A program made the position numbers and the translations under genes. This document shows positions 47,033-54,810 of a stretch of 64,000 bases of DNA, piece by piece. The notes below the pieces were generated by a model. The model saw only the letters and a program-made list of their open reading frames with translations. It was not told where the DNA came from and did no database searches. The stretch covers positions 239,179-303,178 of the forward strand of contig CAACVI010000001.1 in assembly GCA_900659855.1 (NCBI GenBank), in the 5' to 3' direction. Origin of the DNA: Candidatus Desulfarcum epimagneticum. Its GTDB lineage: Bacteria > Desulfobacterota > Desulfobacteria > Desulfobacterales > CR-1. Numbering within the stretch: position 1 is the stretch's first letter; every line of letters starts with the position of its first letter.

Positions 47033-48238
47033 TTATGAAAACCAACTTACAATCAAATTGATATCATCTTCATTGAGGTTAATTTGCGCCTTTGCGCATA
47101 ATGTAATTGTATTTTTCACAAATGCCTTAGAAATAACATCTTCTGTGTTATTTTCTTTGAAATCATGACCACCGAATGTGATCCCACGCAAAATAAAATT
47201 AATATGCTGTCTTCCAATTCGAATTCCAGCTTCTTTACAAGCGTCTCGCACCGCTTTGGAAGTATAGGTAAAATGATATTTATTCAAATTCACTTCTGTT
47301 GCTATTTTATTGAACAGCATCTTATAATGATTTGGAGGGAAATAGGGAGTGTCGGTTAAGTCACTGATTTTTTGCGCAAGAGGTTCAAGATCAGGGCGCT
47401 CTGATTTAAAATTTTCGTCACATTTTATTTGCGCTGAGGCTTTCGGGGTATTGTGTCTTTTTGGATCAAATATATAACCAGGCGTGACGTTGGATATCGA
47501 CAGCCCTTCAAGGTTCAGTGTGTTTACATACTTTTTGAATGAATCATAACCACCCCACCCATCGGCGATATCAGGAAAAGTTCTTCGAATAGCAGATGCT
47601 ATTGTAGCCATACTGACAGGTTTATTTGATTGAGCGACACGATTGACAATAAGTTTACCGCACTCATCCGGCCCCGCGGCCTGGACGGCAGAGGGCTCGT
47701 TTCTAACCGGTTGTGTGTCGAAATTGAGATCCGACAGAGCTTCTTCACAAAATTGATCTTGATCAATCACAACATCAGCCACAGCTCTATATGCGGATGA
47801 AGAAGGACCAATAGACAGGATTGTGGTGCGTTTGTCCCACTTTCTCAGGCGCAATAAAACGGGTGTGAAGTCTGCGTCAGCCGACAGAATAATGAATTCG
47901 TCAAAATTGGTTTCGTGTTTGATCAAATCCATAATGTCCAAAATCATGTGTATGTCCGCGCTGTTTTTCCCTTGTGTCGTTAATGATGGACAGTCAATTG
48001 TTTCAAATGCGCTGCGGATAAAATATGGGCGGTAATCTCCAAATGTTTTGGGGTTTAGGTAACACCTCCTGACGAGAACCCTTCGAGTTGGGTTATTTGA
48101 GCTGTGCCCTTCAAGTGATTCTTCTATCCATGAAAGCCATTGTGACGGTTTTTTAGCAAATGAGCTTGCTAAATTCTCATCCTGTTCTTTCAGTCTTATG
48201 TAAATATTGTCAAAATCGACAAATATGGCGCTTTTCAT
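47033..48238 (-). CDS. NYN-domain nuclease with OST-HTH/LOTUS domains
   Basis: A 401-residue protein. The N-terminal NYN (PIN-like) domain begins AIFVDFDNIYIRL and has KNSADIHMILDIMDLI and ILSADADFTPVLLRLR, with acids placed as in LabA/MARF-type RNases. A LOTUS/OST-HTH domain follows (GKLIVNRVAQ, ASAIRRTFPDIADGWGGYDSFKKY), and a second more divergent helical region lies toward the C-terminus. It would bind and cut RNA. The start is ATG 48238, preceded by AAAGGT; an upstream in-frame extension is only debris from a brnT gene. It is AT-rich and lies in an accessory segment, perhaps an integron-like cassette. Confidence 0.8.
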   Translation of the reverse strand: MKSAIFVDFDNIYIRLKEQDENLASSFAKKPSQWLSWIEESLEGHSSNNPTRRVLVRRCYLNPKTFGDYRPYFIRSAFETIDCPSLTTQGKNSADIHMILDIMDLIKHETNFDEFIILSADADFTPVLLRLRKWDKRTTILSIGPSSSAYRAVADVVIDQDQFCEEALSDLNFDTQPVRNEPSAVQAAGPDECGKLIVNRVAQSNKPVSMATIASAIRRTFPDIADGWGGYDSFKKYVNTLNLEGLSISNVTPGYIFDPKRHNTPKASAQIKCDENFKSERPDLEPLAQKISDLTDTPYFPPNHYKMLFNKIATEVNLNKYHFTYTSKAVRDACKEAGIRIGRQHINFILRGITFGGHDFKENNTEDVISKAFVKNTITLCAKAQINLNEDDINLIVSWFS

Positions 48239-48264
48239 CGTTATACCTTTCAGTATTTTTCGAC

Positions 48265-48334
48265 CGCTATTCTCACCCGCTTCAAACGGGCTCCGCAGAC
48301 GCGCGGCTGCCTTCAGGTGAAGAAGTTTGTTGGG
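48265..48334. other. Integron attC-like site, copy 2
   Basis: Partner of 46603-46662. Arms TTCTCACC and GGTGAAGAA pair with one extra base, and the right box GTTGGGC (48328-48334) fits GTTRRRY. The left box is degenerate. Confidence 0.4.
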
Positions 48335-48400
48335 CATTTCAAGTTTTCGCTGGTTTTTGACGCAATCCTGAAAGCGCAAGTTAATCAGGCTTTGGCGCGG

Positions 48401-48442
48401 GATGCTTGCTTTGGCTTTTTCCGGGTCCCATTCAAAAATCAA
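48401..48442 (-). pseudogene. brnT toxin N-terminal remnant
   Basis: Fourteen codons, MIFEWDPEKAKASI, match the start of BrnT toxins (FEWDPEKAxxN). The frame then runs into unrelated sequence. This is debris. Confidence 0.35.
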
Positions 48443-48496
48443 TTTTTTTATTCAACATTGTATTGACGTTGTCTTTCGTTGTCAAGCCATCTTCTC

Positions 48497-48620
48497 AGGG
48501 TTCGCTCAAAAATCGGGTTACAATTTTGTGAGTTAAGCCGCCCGTCTGGCAAGGCGTGGAAAATTGAGGCATATCGGGGAGATGCCGAGTTTTCATAACG
48601 CAGTCAGGCAGGATGAATCG
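48497..48620. repeat. Element family B, left part
   Basis: It begins AGGGTTCGCTCAAAAAT and follows the complete copy at 42582 through the internal hairpin (GCATATCGG..GATGCCGAGTTTTCATAACGC), then ends at GGATGAATC, where a REP-like motif takes over. Confidence 0.8.
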
Positions 48621-48621
48621 T

Positions 48622-48646
48622 ATTATTTGCCTGTCCCTATTTTTCT
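48622..48646. repeat. REP-like motif, copy 5
   Basis: ATTATTTGCCTGTCCCTATT at the broken end of the element B copy. Confidence 0.6.
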
Positions 48647-48692
48647 ATTGATCCCTCCAGAGAAAAAGCCGGAGGAAAAGAAGGGCCTGAAA

Positions 48693-48884
48693 ATGGCGGA
48701 GCATCCTTTTTTCGGCATGTCGTCCCAAGACGCCGGCAAATCAGTGTCAGATGAAATAGACGCTTTGAGGAAGCCCAGATACGATGATATTTGTGATATA
48801 TTTATCCGGACACAGAGAGGCAACCAAAAGGCCGCGAAGTTGATGGAAAAGGCGGATGAAAGGTTTCTTTCCATCCAGACTTAA
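48693..48884 (+). pseudogene. Decayed VapB antitoxin merged with a VapC head
   Basis: From ATG 48693 (GGAGG about 20 bases before) the frame reads MAEHPFFGMSSQD to RKPRYDDI, the look of a short VapB-type antitoxin. It then continues without a stop as CDIFIRTQRGNQKAAKLMEK, the head of a PIN toxin whose family form begins ICDTxIFIDxLRGN. Two residues of the catalytic head appear lost, and a TAA follows LSIQT where family members have a tyrosine. The antitoxin stop, toxin start and catalytic Asp region are therefore all degraded. Confidence 0.6.
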
Positions 48885-49157
48885 ATGGAACTTCTGCAAT
48901 GCGCTAAAAACAAAACGCAACATAAAAAGACCAAAGATTTCTTAAAATCATTTGGGTTTGTCGTTCTTCCTCTAACAGAGAACATTGGCCATCGAGCCTC
49001 TATTTACGTTGAAGAATACACCTTGTCATCCAGTATCAGGTCAGGCGACGCTATAATCGCCGCGACAGCCGTTGAAAACAACATGACGCTTTCCTCAAGC
49101 AATGTGAAACATTTCAGGGTGATAAGAGATTTGCGATTGAAGACATTCAAGCCTTGA
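48885..49157 (+). pseudogene. PIN-domain toxin, C-terminal remnant
   Basis: The rest of the same VapC in the same frame: MELLQCAKNKTQHKK, FVVLPLTENIGHRAS, RSGDAIIAATAVENNMTLSS and KHFRVI. The third acidic residue (SGDAIIAA) is present, but the N-terminal half is cut off by the TAA at 48882-48884. The toxin is probably inactive. Confidence 0.65.
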
Positions 49158-49220
49158 GAAAATATTCTTCCTGAATAAAGACTTGTTTTGGACGCGGGGC
49201 CTGATCACACTAAAAACACC

Positions 49221-49265
49221 AAAAAAAAAGGGCGTCCGCTTCGAAATGAAGCAGACGCCCTTTTT
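49221..49265 (-). terminator. Rho-independent terminator after the cold-shock gene
   Basis: A hairpin of GGGCGTCCGCTTC and GAAGCAGACGCCC (one mismatch) with A/T runs on both sides, 22 bases beyond the csp stop. Confidence 0.85.
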
Positions 49266-49286
49266 AAATTTTCGAATTTTAAGACC

Positions 49287-49487
49287 TTAAGTCAAGGTCA
49301 CATTCGCGGCGGCGGGTCCTTTGGGGCCATCCTCAATCTCAAAAGAAACCCGGTCCCCTTCTTCAAGGGTTTTGAAACCGGAACTGTTGATCGCTGAGTA
49401 ATGGACGAATACGTCCGGACCGTCTTCCTGCTCGATAAAGCCGAAGCCCTTTCCGCTGTTAAACCATTTTACGATTCCATTGGCCAT
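49287..49487 (-). CDS. Cold-shock domain protein
   Basis: A 66-residue CspA-family protein. RNP1 is KGFGFIEQ and RNP2 is VFVHYSAI, followed by [20 protein letters not shown]. It binds single-stranded RNA and DNA and melts RNA structure. It has a strong AAAGGAGG ribosome site, a long leader of about 130 bases after its promoter as cold-shock genes usually have, and a clear terminator. Confidence 0.95.
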   Translation of the reverse strand: MANGIVKWFNSGKGFGFIEQEDGPDVFVHYSAINSSGFKTLEEGDRVSFEIEDGPKGPAAANVTLT

Positions 49488-49623
49488 AGTGGCGTCCTCC
49501 TTTCAAAAAAAAAATTATCACAAGCTTCAAACTTCAGGCAGCCACTTCTGGCAAAATGGAACTTTCCTTTAGAGCGAAACTGTCTCGCCCGTTTAAACAC
49601 GGGCCTTCATTGATTAAGGCCGC

Positions 49624-49652
49624 AGTGTAACGGCTATTTTTTTTAAAGTCAA
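49624..49652 (-). promoter_or_regulatory. Cold-shock gene promoter
   Basis: On the minus strand, TTGACT (-35, 49647-49652) and TACACT (-10, 49624-49629) are 17 bp apart, giving a leader of roughly 130 bases. Confidence 0.6.
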
Positions 49653-49740
49653 CTTATATTTTATAGCGCCGCTTGATTTTTTTAAAATAAATCCAAAAAA
49701 GGCCGCGTCGCGTCCCGCCGACGGGGTGGCGACGTTGTTC

Positions 49741-49768
49741 TTGACAGGAAATATAAAAGCTGTATATT
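49741..49768 (+). promoter_or_regulatory. vapBC promoter
   Basis: TTGACA (49741-49746), 16-bp spacer, TATATT (49763-49768), about 30 bases before the antitoxin start. Confidence 0.65.
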
Positions 49769-49777
49769 TTGAATACA
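49761..49777. promoter_or_regulatory. Candidate antitoxin operator
   Basis: Inverted repeat TGTAT (49761-49765) and ATACA (49773-49777) overlapping the -10 box, a likely site for autorepression by the ribbon-helix-helix antitoxin. Confidence 0.45.
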
Positions 49778-49797
49778 TACATCATTGGAGGCATGAT

Positions 49798-50031
49798 ATG
49801 GTAAGAACTCAGATTTATTTGACGCAGCGTCAGCGTGACGAGTTGGCGATCATGGCCAGGAATTCAGGAAAAAAACAAAGTGAGCTGATTCGTGACGCGT
49901 TGGATCGTTTTATCAGTGAATCGGGGCGGGCTCAACGCCGGGCGGTATTGAGCCGGGTTCAGGGAATTTGGAAAGATCGCAAGGATCTTCCTGATTTCAA
50001 GGCCCTTCGATCCGAATGGGATAGGGGCTGA
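49798..50031 (+). CDS. Ribbon-helix-helix antitoxin of a VapBC pair
   Basis: A 77-residue protein starting MVRTQIYLTQRQRDELAIMA, a ribbon-helix-helix DNA-binding fold (RTQIYLT strand, KKQSELIRDALDRFI helices), with a C-terminal tail WKDRKDLPDFKALRSEWDR that would wrap the toxin. GGAGG lies 8 bases before ATG 49798; an earlier in-frame ATG is unlikely. It is followed by the PIN toxin after 2 bases. Confidence 0.85.
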   Translation: MVRTQIYLTQRQRDELAIMARNSGKKQSELIRDALDRFISESGRAQRRAVLSRVQGIWKDRKDLPDFKALRSEWDRG

Positions 50032-50033
50032 TT

Positions 50034-50417
50034 ATGCGTGGTTTCATTCTTCCCGACACGGATGTTCTGATTGATTTTTTCCGGGGCCATAGAAAAGCGG
50101 CGGACTTCATCCATGACCACTTCGCCCGGATTATTTTGTCATCCATCGTTGTCGCGGAGTTATGGGCCGGCGTGAAGGGCGATGCTGAACAGGCCGCTTT
50201 GGAAGACTTCATTTCCCTTTTTCGAGTCGCGCCGATAACCGCCGGGATTGCCCGGGCCGGGGGACTTTACAAGCGAGATTACGGCAAGTCCCACGGCGTG
50301 GGTTTGGCGGACGCTCTTTTGGCCGCCACTGCCGAGGAGGAGGGCGCCGAGCTTAAAACTCTGAACACGAAGCATTATCCAATGTTCAAAGGACTCCGGT
50401 CCGCTTACGAAAAATAG
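50034..50417 (+). CDS. vapC: VapC-type PIN toxin
   Basis: A 127-residue PIN ribonuclease. Acidic residues: LPDTDVLIDFFRG, VVAELWAGV, LADALLAATAEEEG, and TLNTKHYPMF at the fourth position (Asn, common in this group). All family segments are in place, so unlike the decayed copy 1 kb to the left this one looks active. Confidence 0.9.
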   Translation: MRGFILPDTDVLIDFFRGHRKAADFIHDHFARIILSSIVVAELWAGVKGDAEQAALEDFISLFRVAPITAGIARAGGLYKRDYGKSHGVGLADALLAATAEEEGAELKTLNTKHYPMFKGLRSAYEK

Positions 50418-50511
50418 TTTCTGAGAAAATGGGAAAAATAAAAATTTAGCAAAAGAGCCTGTTTTCACAATAAGACACCGAATCTGAATCACATTGAATT
50501 CGGCGTTTTTT

Positions 50512-51180
50512 TTAAAAGCCCACATTCCCCTCTAAGAAACTGAAATATCCGTTTTTGTTGAAAATGATATGATCCAGAACGGTGACGCCCATTATTTCCC
50601 CGGCCTGCCGCAATCGTTGTGTCGTTTCAATATCTTGTATAGAGGGCTTCAGCCCGCCGACCGGATGATTGTGAGCCAGGATCACGGCCGAAGCGCGATC
50701 CATAAGCGGATCGGCAAACACCTCCCGGGGGTGGGCATGGCTTCTGTCCACAAGGCCGATGGAAACCACCCGGATATTAATAATTTCATTGGCGCCGTTC
50801 ACCGAGGCGCAAAGAAAATGCTCCTGTTTTCGGTCCGCGTAATGCTGGATATGGGGGACTAAGTCGGCGGGGGTTTCGATGCGGATTCCTTCCGGCCGGA
50901 TGCGCCGCCTGGAAAATTCCATGGCCGCCAGGATCAGGGCGGCCTTGGCATTCCCGATGCCGTCAAAGTTTTTCAGATCATCCGTTGACAGTTTCGCGCC
51001 TTTTTCGTCAATGACCGGAATCATTTTCCCGGCCAGGGTGATGGCGTCATGCTTCGGGGAGCCTTTTCCGATGAGGACGGCAAGTAGTTCATGGTCTGTG
51101 AGAGCGACGGCGCCGCGCTCAATCAGTTTTTCCCGGGGCCGTTCATATTCCGGCAGATTTTTAATGCTTTTTTGTGGCAT
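50512..51180 (-). CDS. radC: RadC-family JAB-domain protein
   Basis: A 222-residue protein with an N-terminal helix-hairpin-helix-like region (LTDHELLAVLIGKG, LKNFDGIGNAKAALI) and a C-terminal JAB/MPN domain with metal ligands HAHPREVF and LAHNHPVGGLKPSIQD. RadC proteins, despite the name, have no settled repair role and are frequent in mobile and defence loci. It is last in the hsd operon, 6 bp after hsdR. Confidence 0.88.
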   Translation of the reverse strand: MPQKSIKNLPEYERPREKLIERGAVALTDHELLAVLIGKGSPKHDAITLAGKMIPVIDEKGAKLSTDDLKNFDGIGNAKAALILAAMEFSRRRIRPEGIRIETPADLVPHIQHYADRKQEHFLCASVNGANEIINIRVVSIGLVDRSHAHPREVFADPLMDRASAVILAHNHPVGGLKPSIQDIETTQRLRQAGEIMGVTVLDHIIFNKNGYFSFLEGNVGF

Positions 51181-51186
51181 AATACG

Positions 51187-54102
51187 CTAAGCCGCCACTT
51201 GCAAACCGTGCTGGATAACGGTCAATGCCATGGCGTCAAAAATGGCCCCTTTATCAATATATTTGGGGTTGCCAAGATCTTCATAACGGCCCCGGATTTC
51301 ATATGTGTTCTGTATCGAATCGTTCACCTGCCCGGTGTAGGTGTTTTCAAGATAATGGATATCTTCCTTATGGATCGCGATTACGGTCTGAATTGTATTG
51401 TCGCTCATCTTTTCTTCGGTCACCTCTTTGATGCAAAGGGCCTCTTCATCGCTGATCTGAAATTTTTTGCTGATTTTTTCAATCATGTCCCGCACCGAGA
51501 CTTTTTTGGCCGGCGGTCCGCCGCCCCCTTTTCGCCCTCTTTTTAATTTTATTTTCCCGGAAATGCTCACTTCCCCTTTGTGCTGGACGCTGGCCTTGAC
51601 CACTCTGGTTTTACGCATTTTTTCCATGAGTTCTGAAACCGAGCCCGGTTTGATGAGCTGAGGGCCGACATATTCAGCGAAAACGGCAAAGACGCCGATA
51701 TGTTTGGGGTAGGTGAAAAAACAGGTCAAAAAATGATAGCTTTTGACAAACCGGGCCAGCAGGTAGACGAATTTTTTCCGGTCATCCGGCTGGACGAACC
51801 TGTCCTGAAATCTTTTCCGGAACCCCTTGATCACAAACTCAAGTTGCGAGTCCTGGCCCGCCGCAATGAGTCGCGTCATCTTTTTGGCGTCCCCATAGCT
51901 GAAAACGCCGCTTTTCATGATCTCATCGTAATAGCCGACACATTGATGTTTATCCGGCTCAGAGGCCTCAAGGGGAGGGCCTTTGCGATACGTGTTAAAC
52001 GCTTTCAAAATGGCGTGGGCATTATTGGTAAAATCAACCACCACAACGGTTTTTTTGTCGCCATGACATCGGTTCAAGCGGGATACCGTTTGCACGGCGT
52101 TGCGATCAAACACACTTTTGTCGAGAAACATTCCGGCGAGCAGGGGCTGGTTAAAACCGGCCAGAAACTTGCTCGCCACCACCATCAGCCGATAATCTTC
52201 CCCTGCAAACCGGTCTTCGATAAGTTCGCCGGGCGACAAACCGTTTTCCTGAATTTCTGTAATGGATTCATTGGTATCGGGATGGATAAAATCAGAAAAG
52301 GCATACAAGACCTTATAATCGACGCCGTCCCGCTCTTTGATTTTGTTTTTTATAATTTGGAAATATCGCAAACCCGCCAGACGGGAGGTGGCGACGATCA
52401 TGGCCTTGGCCCGGCCGTCAATCAGCGATTTGATTTTTTCTTCAAATATGCGAAGCATCACTTCGGCTTTATACTGAATCAAACCCTCGTCTTGAAAGGC
52501 GACATTTTTCAGGGCCTTGCTCACCACTCCGGCGGGATAGAGGGTTTCTTTATCCGCGCCGGGAATGATGGGGCAATGCAGGTTATAAAGGGTTTTGTAG
52601 GAAATAATGCCGACGGCCACATCCAGAATGTATCCTTCCTGAATGGCCTCAGCTTCGGAATAGGTGTCAAACGGCTCGCCAAACAGTTGAATGGTGGCGG
52701 GCGACGGGGTGGCGGTGAAGGCGACAAAGAGCTGGTTTGAATCGTGGGCGCGGATAATTTCGGCAAGTTCGTCTTGCGGGTCGATTTCCGCATCCGCCGT
52801 ATCCCTGGCCGGTTCATTGGAATTTCGGAAAGGCGTTCGGATGGCGGCCCCCATTTTTCCTTCCTGGGAACGATGGGCCTCATCGATTAAGAATGCCACC
52901 CGCCGTTTTTTTAAATCAGGGTCGCCCTCAATTTCACCTAAAATCCATTTGAATTTTTGCTGAGTGCTGGCCACTATGGGTCGGCCGTTTTTTAAGAATC
53001 TTTTTAAATCCCTGGCTTTTTTGGCATAACCAACCACGCCATGCAGGTGGGAAAAATGATCAAACTCATCCCGAATATTTTTATCCAGCGATTTCCGGTC
53101 CGTCAGCACAAACACCATATCCAGCATTTTCTCGTTGCCGCCGGATTTATACAAACTATGCAAACGGTCCGCCAGCCAGCAGATAGAAAGGGTTTTGCCG
53201 GAGCCGGCGGAATGATCAATAAGGTATTTTTTCCCGATATCGCCCCGCTTCGTAAAATGCCCCAGGGCGTCATTCGCCACATTTTGAACCATGCGGGATT
53301 GGTGATAACGGGGAAAAATAGTGAAAGCGGGTCGTTCCGGCTTATCCTGCTCAGCCTCTTTTTGCGGGACGTAAATCAGAAAAAAGGATAGCGCTTCAAG
53401 AATTGTCTCTTTGGCCAGAACATCACGGTAGAGGAATTCCACCGGGTATTCATTTTTATTTTCAGTTTTGTTTTCAAGACCGGCGTTGTGCCAGCGGAAG
53501 TTTTTTTCTGATTTTGGATCAGTGGCGACCATCACATCGTAATTGTCCGCCGCGATATGGAGAAACGGGAGTTGAAATATTCTGTCGCTGTGATCCCGGT
53601 CCGCATATTGTTTCACCGCATCATGCGCGGTCTGATTTTTTTCGTGCTTCAGCTCCATGGTGATAATGGGGAGGCCGTTTAGAAAAAAACCAAAATCAAT
53701 CCGTTTGTTTCCCTTGATGGTCAGCTCGGGGATAAATGTGATTCTGTTTTTGCTGTGATGCAAATTGGCGGCGCTTTCGCTGGAACGGGGCTTTGGATAA
53801 TAGAGCTTAAATTCCAGCCCCCGCGCGACAAGGCCGTTTCGTATGATCAGCCACAGGGGAGAAATTCGCAATTCAGCCTTCAGCGCTTTGAAAATCTCAT
53901 CTCCGGCGTCGGTTCCATAATCCTTTTCCAGGCTTTCAAAGGTCTCAGGCTGAGTGGCCCTGAGAAAGGCGATGAGATGATCTGAGGCAAAATAATATTC
54001 CTTGTCGATGATCTCATCCCGCTTAAGCAACGCATAGCCATGTTCGCGGATAAAATAGTCCGCGATATGACGTTGGAATTTTTTTTCCGGCCCTTCAAAC
54101 AT
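51187..54102 (-). CDS. hsdR: Type I restriction endonuclease subunit R
   Basis: A 971-residue HsdR, the motor and nuclease of a type I restriction system. The N-terminal PD-(D/E)xK nuclease shows RIDFGFFLNGLPIITMELKH with Asp136, Glu150 and Lys152. The helicase follows with Walker A SAGSGKT (298-304), LIDEAHRSQ near 403-410, FTATPSP, and later VSRLNRCHGDKKTVVVVDF. A C-terminal helical region would bind HsdM. It cuts unmethylated DNA after translocation. It lies 4 bp after a 60-codon gene. Confidence 0.94.
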   Translation of the reverse strand: MFEGPEKKFQRHIADYFIREHGYALLKRDEIIDKEYYFASDHLIAFLRATQPETFESLEKDYGTDAGDEIFKALKAELRISPLWLIIRNGLVARGLEFKLYYPKPRSSESAANLHHSKNRITFIPELTIKGNKRIDFGFFLNGLPIITMELKHEKNQTAHDAVKQYADRDHSDRIFQLPFLHIAADNYDVMVATDPKSEKNFRWHNAGLENKTENKNEYPVEFLYRDVLAKETILEALSFFLIYVPQKEAEQDKPERPAFTIFPRYHQSRMVQNVANDALGHFTKRGDIGKKYLIDHSAGSGKTLSICWLADRLHSLYKSGGNEKMLDMVFVLTDRKSLDKNIRDEFDHFSHLHGVVGYAKKARDLKRFLKNGRPIVASTQQKFKWILGEIEGDPDLKKRRVAFLIDEAHRSQEGKMGAAIRTPFRNSNEPARDTADAEIDPQDELAEIIRAHDSNQLFVAFTATPSPATIQLFGEPFDTYSEAEAIQEGYILDVAVGIISYKTLYNLHCPIIPGADKETLYPAGVVSKALKNVAFQDEGLIQYKAEVMLRIFEEKIKSLIDGRAKAMIVATSRLAGLRYFQIIKNKIKERDGVDYKVLYAFSDFIHPDTNESITEIQENGLSPGELIEDRFAGEDYRLMVVASKFLAGFNQPLLAGMFLDKSVFDRNAVQTVSRLNRCHGDKKTVVVVDFTNNAHAILKAFNTYRKGPPLEASEPDKHQCVGYYDEIMKSGVFSYGDAKKMTRLIAAGQDSQLEFVIKGFRKRFQDRFVQPDDRKKFVYLLARFVKSYHFLTCFFTYPKHIGVFAVFAEYVGPQLIKPGSVSELMEKMRKTRVVKASVQHKGEVSISGKIKLKRGRKGGGGPPAKKVSVRDMIEKISKKFQISDEEALCIKEVTEEKMSDNTIQTVIAIHKEDIHYLENTYTGQVNDSIQNTYEIRGRYEDLGNPKYIDKGAIFDAMALTVIQHGLQVAA

Positions 54103-54106
54103 AATT

Positions 54107-54289
54107 TTACCGCGATTCCCGGTCTATTTCTTTTTCAACGTTTTGCCTGATTATGCGACCGTCTTTATAGATAATAAGCGGCGTCCCGGTCTCTCTCGCC
54201 GTCTTCCGGGCTTTTTGGGCGGCCCGCCTCAAGGCCGCGTCAATTTTGGCGAGATTGGGGTTTCGAAAGATTTTTTTTGTCGGGGTCAT
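54107..54289 (-). CDS. Small basic protein paired with zeta-like kinase
   Basis: A 60-residue protein (MTPTKKIFRNPNLAKIDAAL to IRQNVEKEIDRESR). Its middle LRRAAQKARKTARETGTPLI and the YKDGRII turn look like small proteins I recall next to zeta-toxin-like kinases, which may be antitoxins. It overlaps the kinase gene by ATGA and precedes hsdR. The antitoxin role is inference. Confidence 0.6.
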   Translation of the reverse strand: MTPTKKIFRNPNLAKIDAALRRAAQKARKTARETGTPLIIYKDGRIIRQNVEKEIDRESR

Positions 54290-54810
54290 GGATTTTCTCC
54301 AGCATCAATCAGTCGCGGGCTTTCGGCTGAATTGTCATACAGCGCCCAGGCATGGACCAAAGTTTTATAGATATTATGAAAGTTATCCCGGCCTTTGTCA
54401 AATCGGCGGCGGATCACCGAATCATCCACATGATGGCCGCCCTGGGAAACGCGAGTCCTCACCCGATCCACCGCTATTTCCGCATTGGGCAGACTGAGAA
54501 AAATGAGTTCAATCCGATATCCGATTTCCTTCCACTCCGGAATATATCGGGCGTACAGGCGACCGCTCAACGTGGTTTCAAACGCAAAGTTTTTCCTTTG
54601 CCCGGCATATGCGCTGATTTCTTCAAGCATCAGACGCCCCGCCCTGAGCGCCGCTTGGTCCGGATTGAATGGCGACAGACCGGCCGCGATCAGGTCGGCG
54701 TTGACAAAGGCCGGACAGAACGCTTCCCTGACCAGAAATTCCCTGGCGAATGTGGTCTTTCCCGCGCCGTTTGGCCCGGCGATGATAATAATCTTTTGTT
54801 CGGCGCTCAT
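54286..54810 (-). CDS. Zeta-toxin-like P-loop kinase inside the hsd operon
   Basis: A 174-residue AAA/P-loop kinase. Walker A GPNGAGKT (12-19), Asp39 in NADLIAAGLSP, and Glu78 in FAFETTLSGR fit the zeta toxin family, which phosphorylates UDP-N-acetylglucosamine or related nucleotides. A late RVRTRVSQGGHHVDDSVIRRR carries the arginine-rich lid. It overlaps hsdS by ATGA on one side and the 60-residue gene by ATGA on the other, so all are co-translated. Confidence 0.83.
   Translation of the reverse strand: MSAEQKIIIIAGPNGAGKTTFAREFLVREAFCPAFVNADLIAAGLSPFNPDQAALRAGRLMLEEISAYAGQRKNFAFETTLSGRLYARYIPEWKEIGYRIELIFLSLPNAEIAVDRVRTRVSQGGHHVDDSVIRRRFDKGRDNFHNIYKTLVHAWALYDNSAESPRLIDAGENP

Larger units (their letters stand above)
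48239..48692. other. Repeat-filled stretch without an intact gene
   Basis: About 450 bp holding an attC-like site, a brnT remnant, an element B copy and a REP-like motif; no full-length gene. Confidence 0.6.

Noticed and set aside
51700-52740. 346-codon frame antisense to hsdR
   Set aside because: A shadow of hsdR, no domain.
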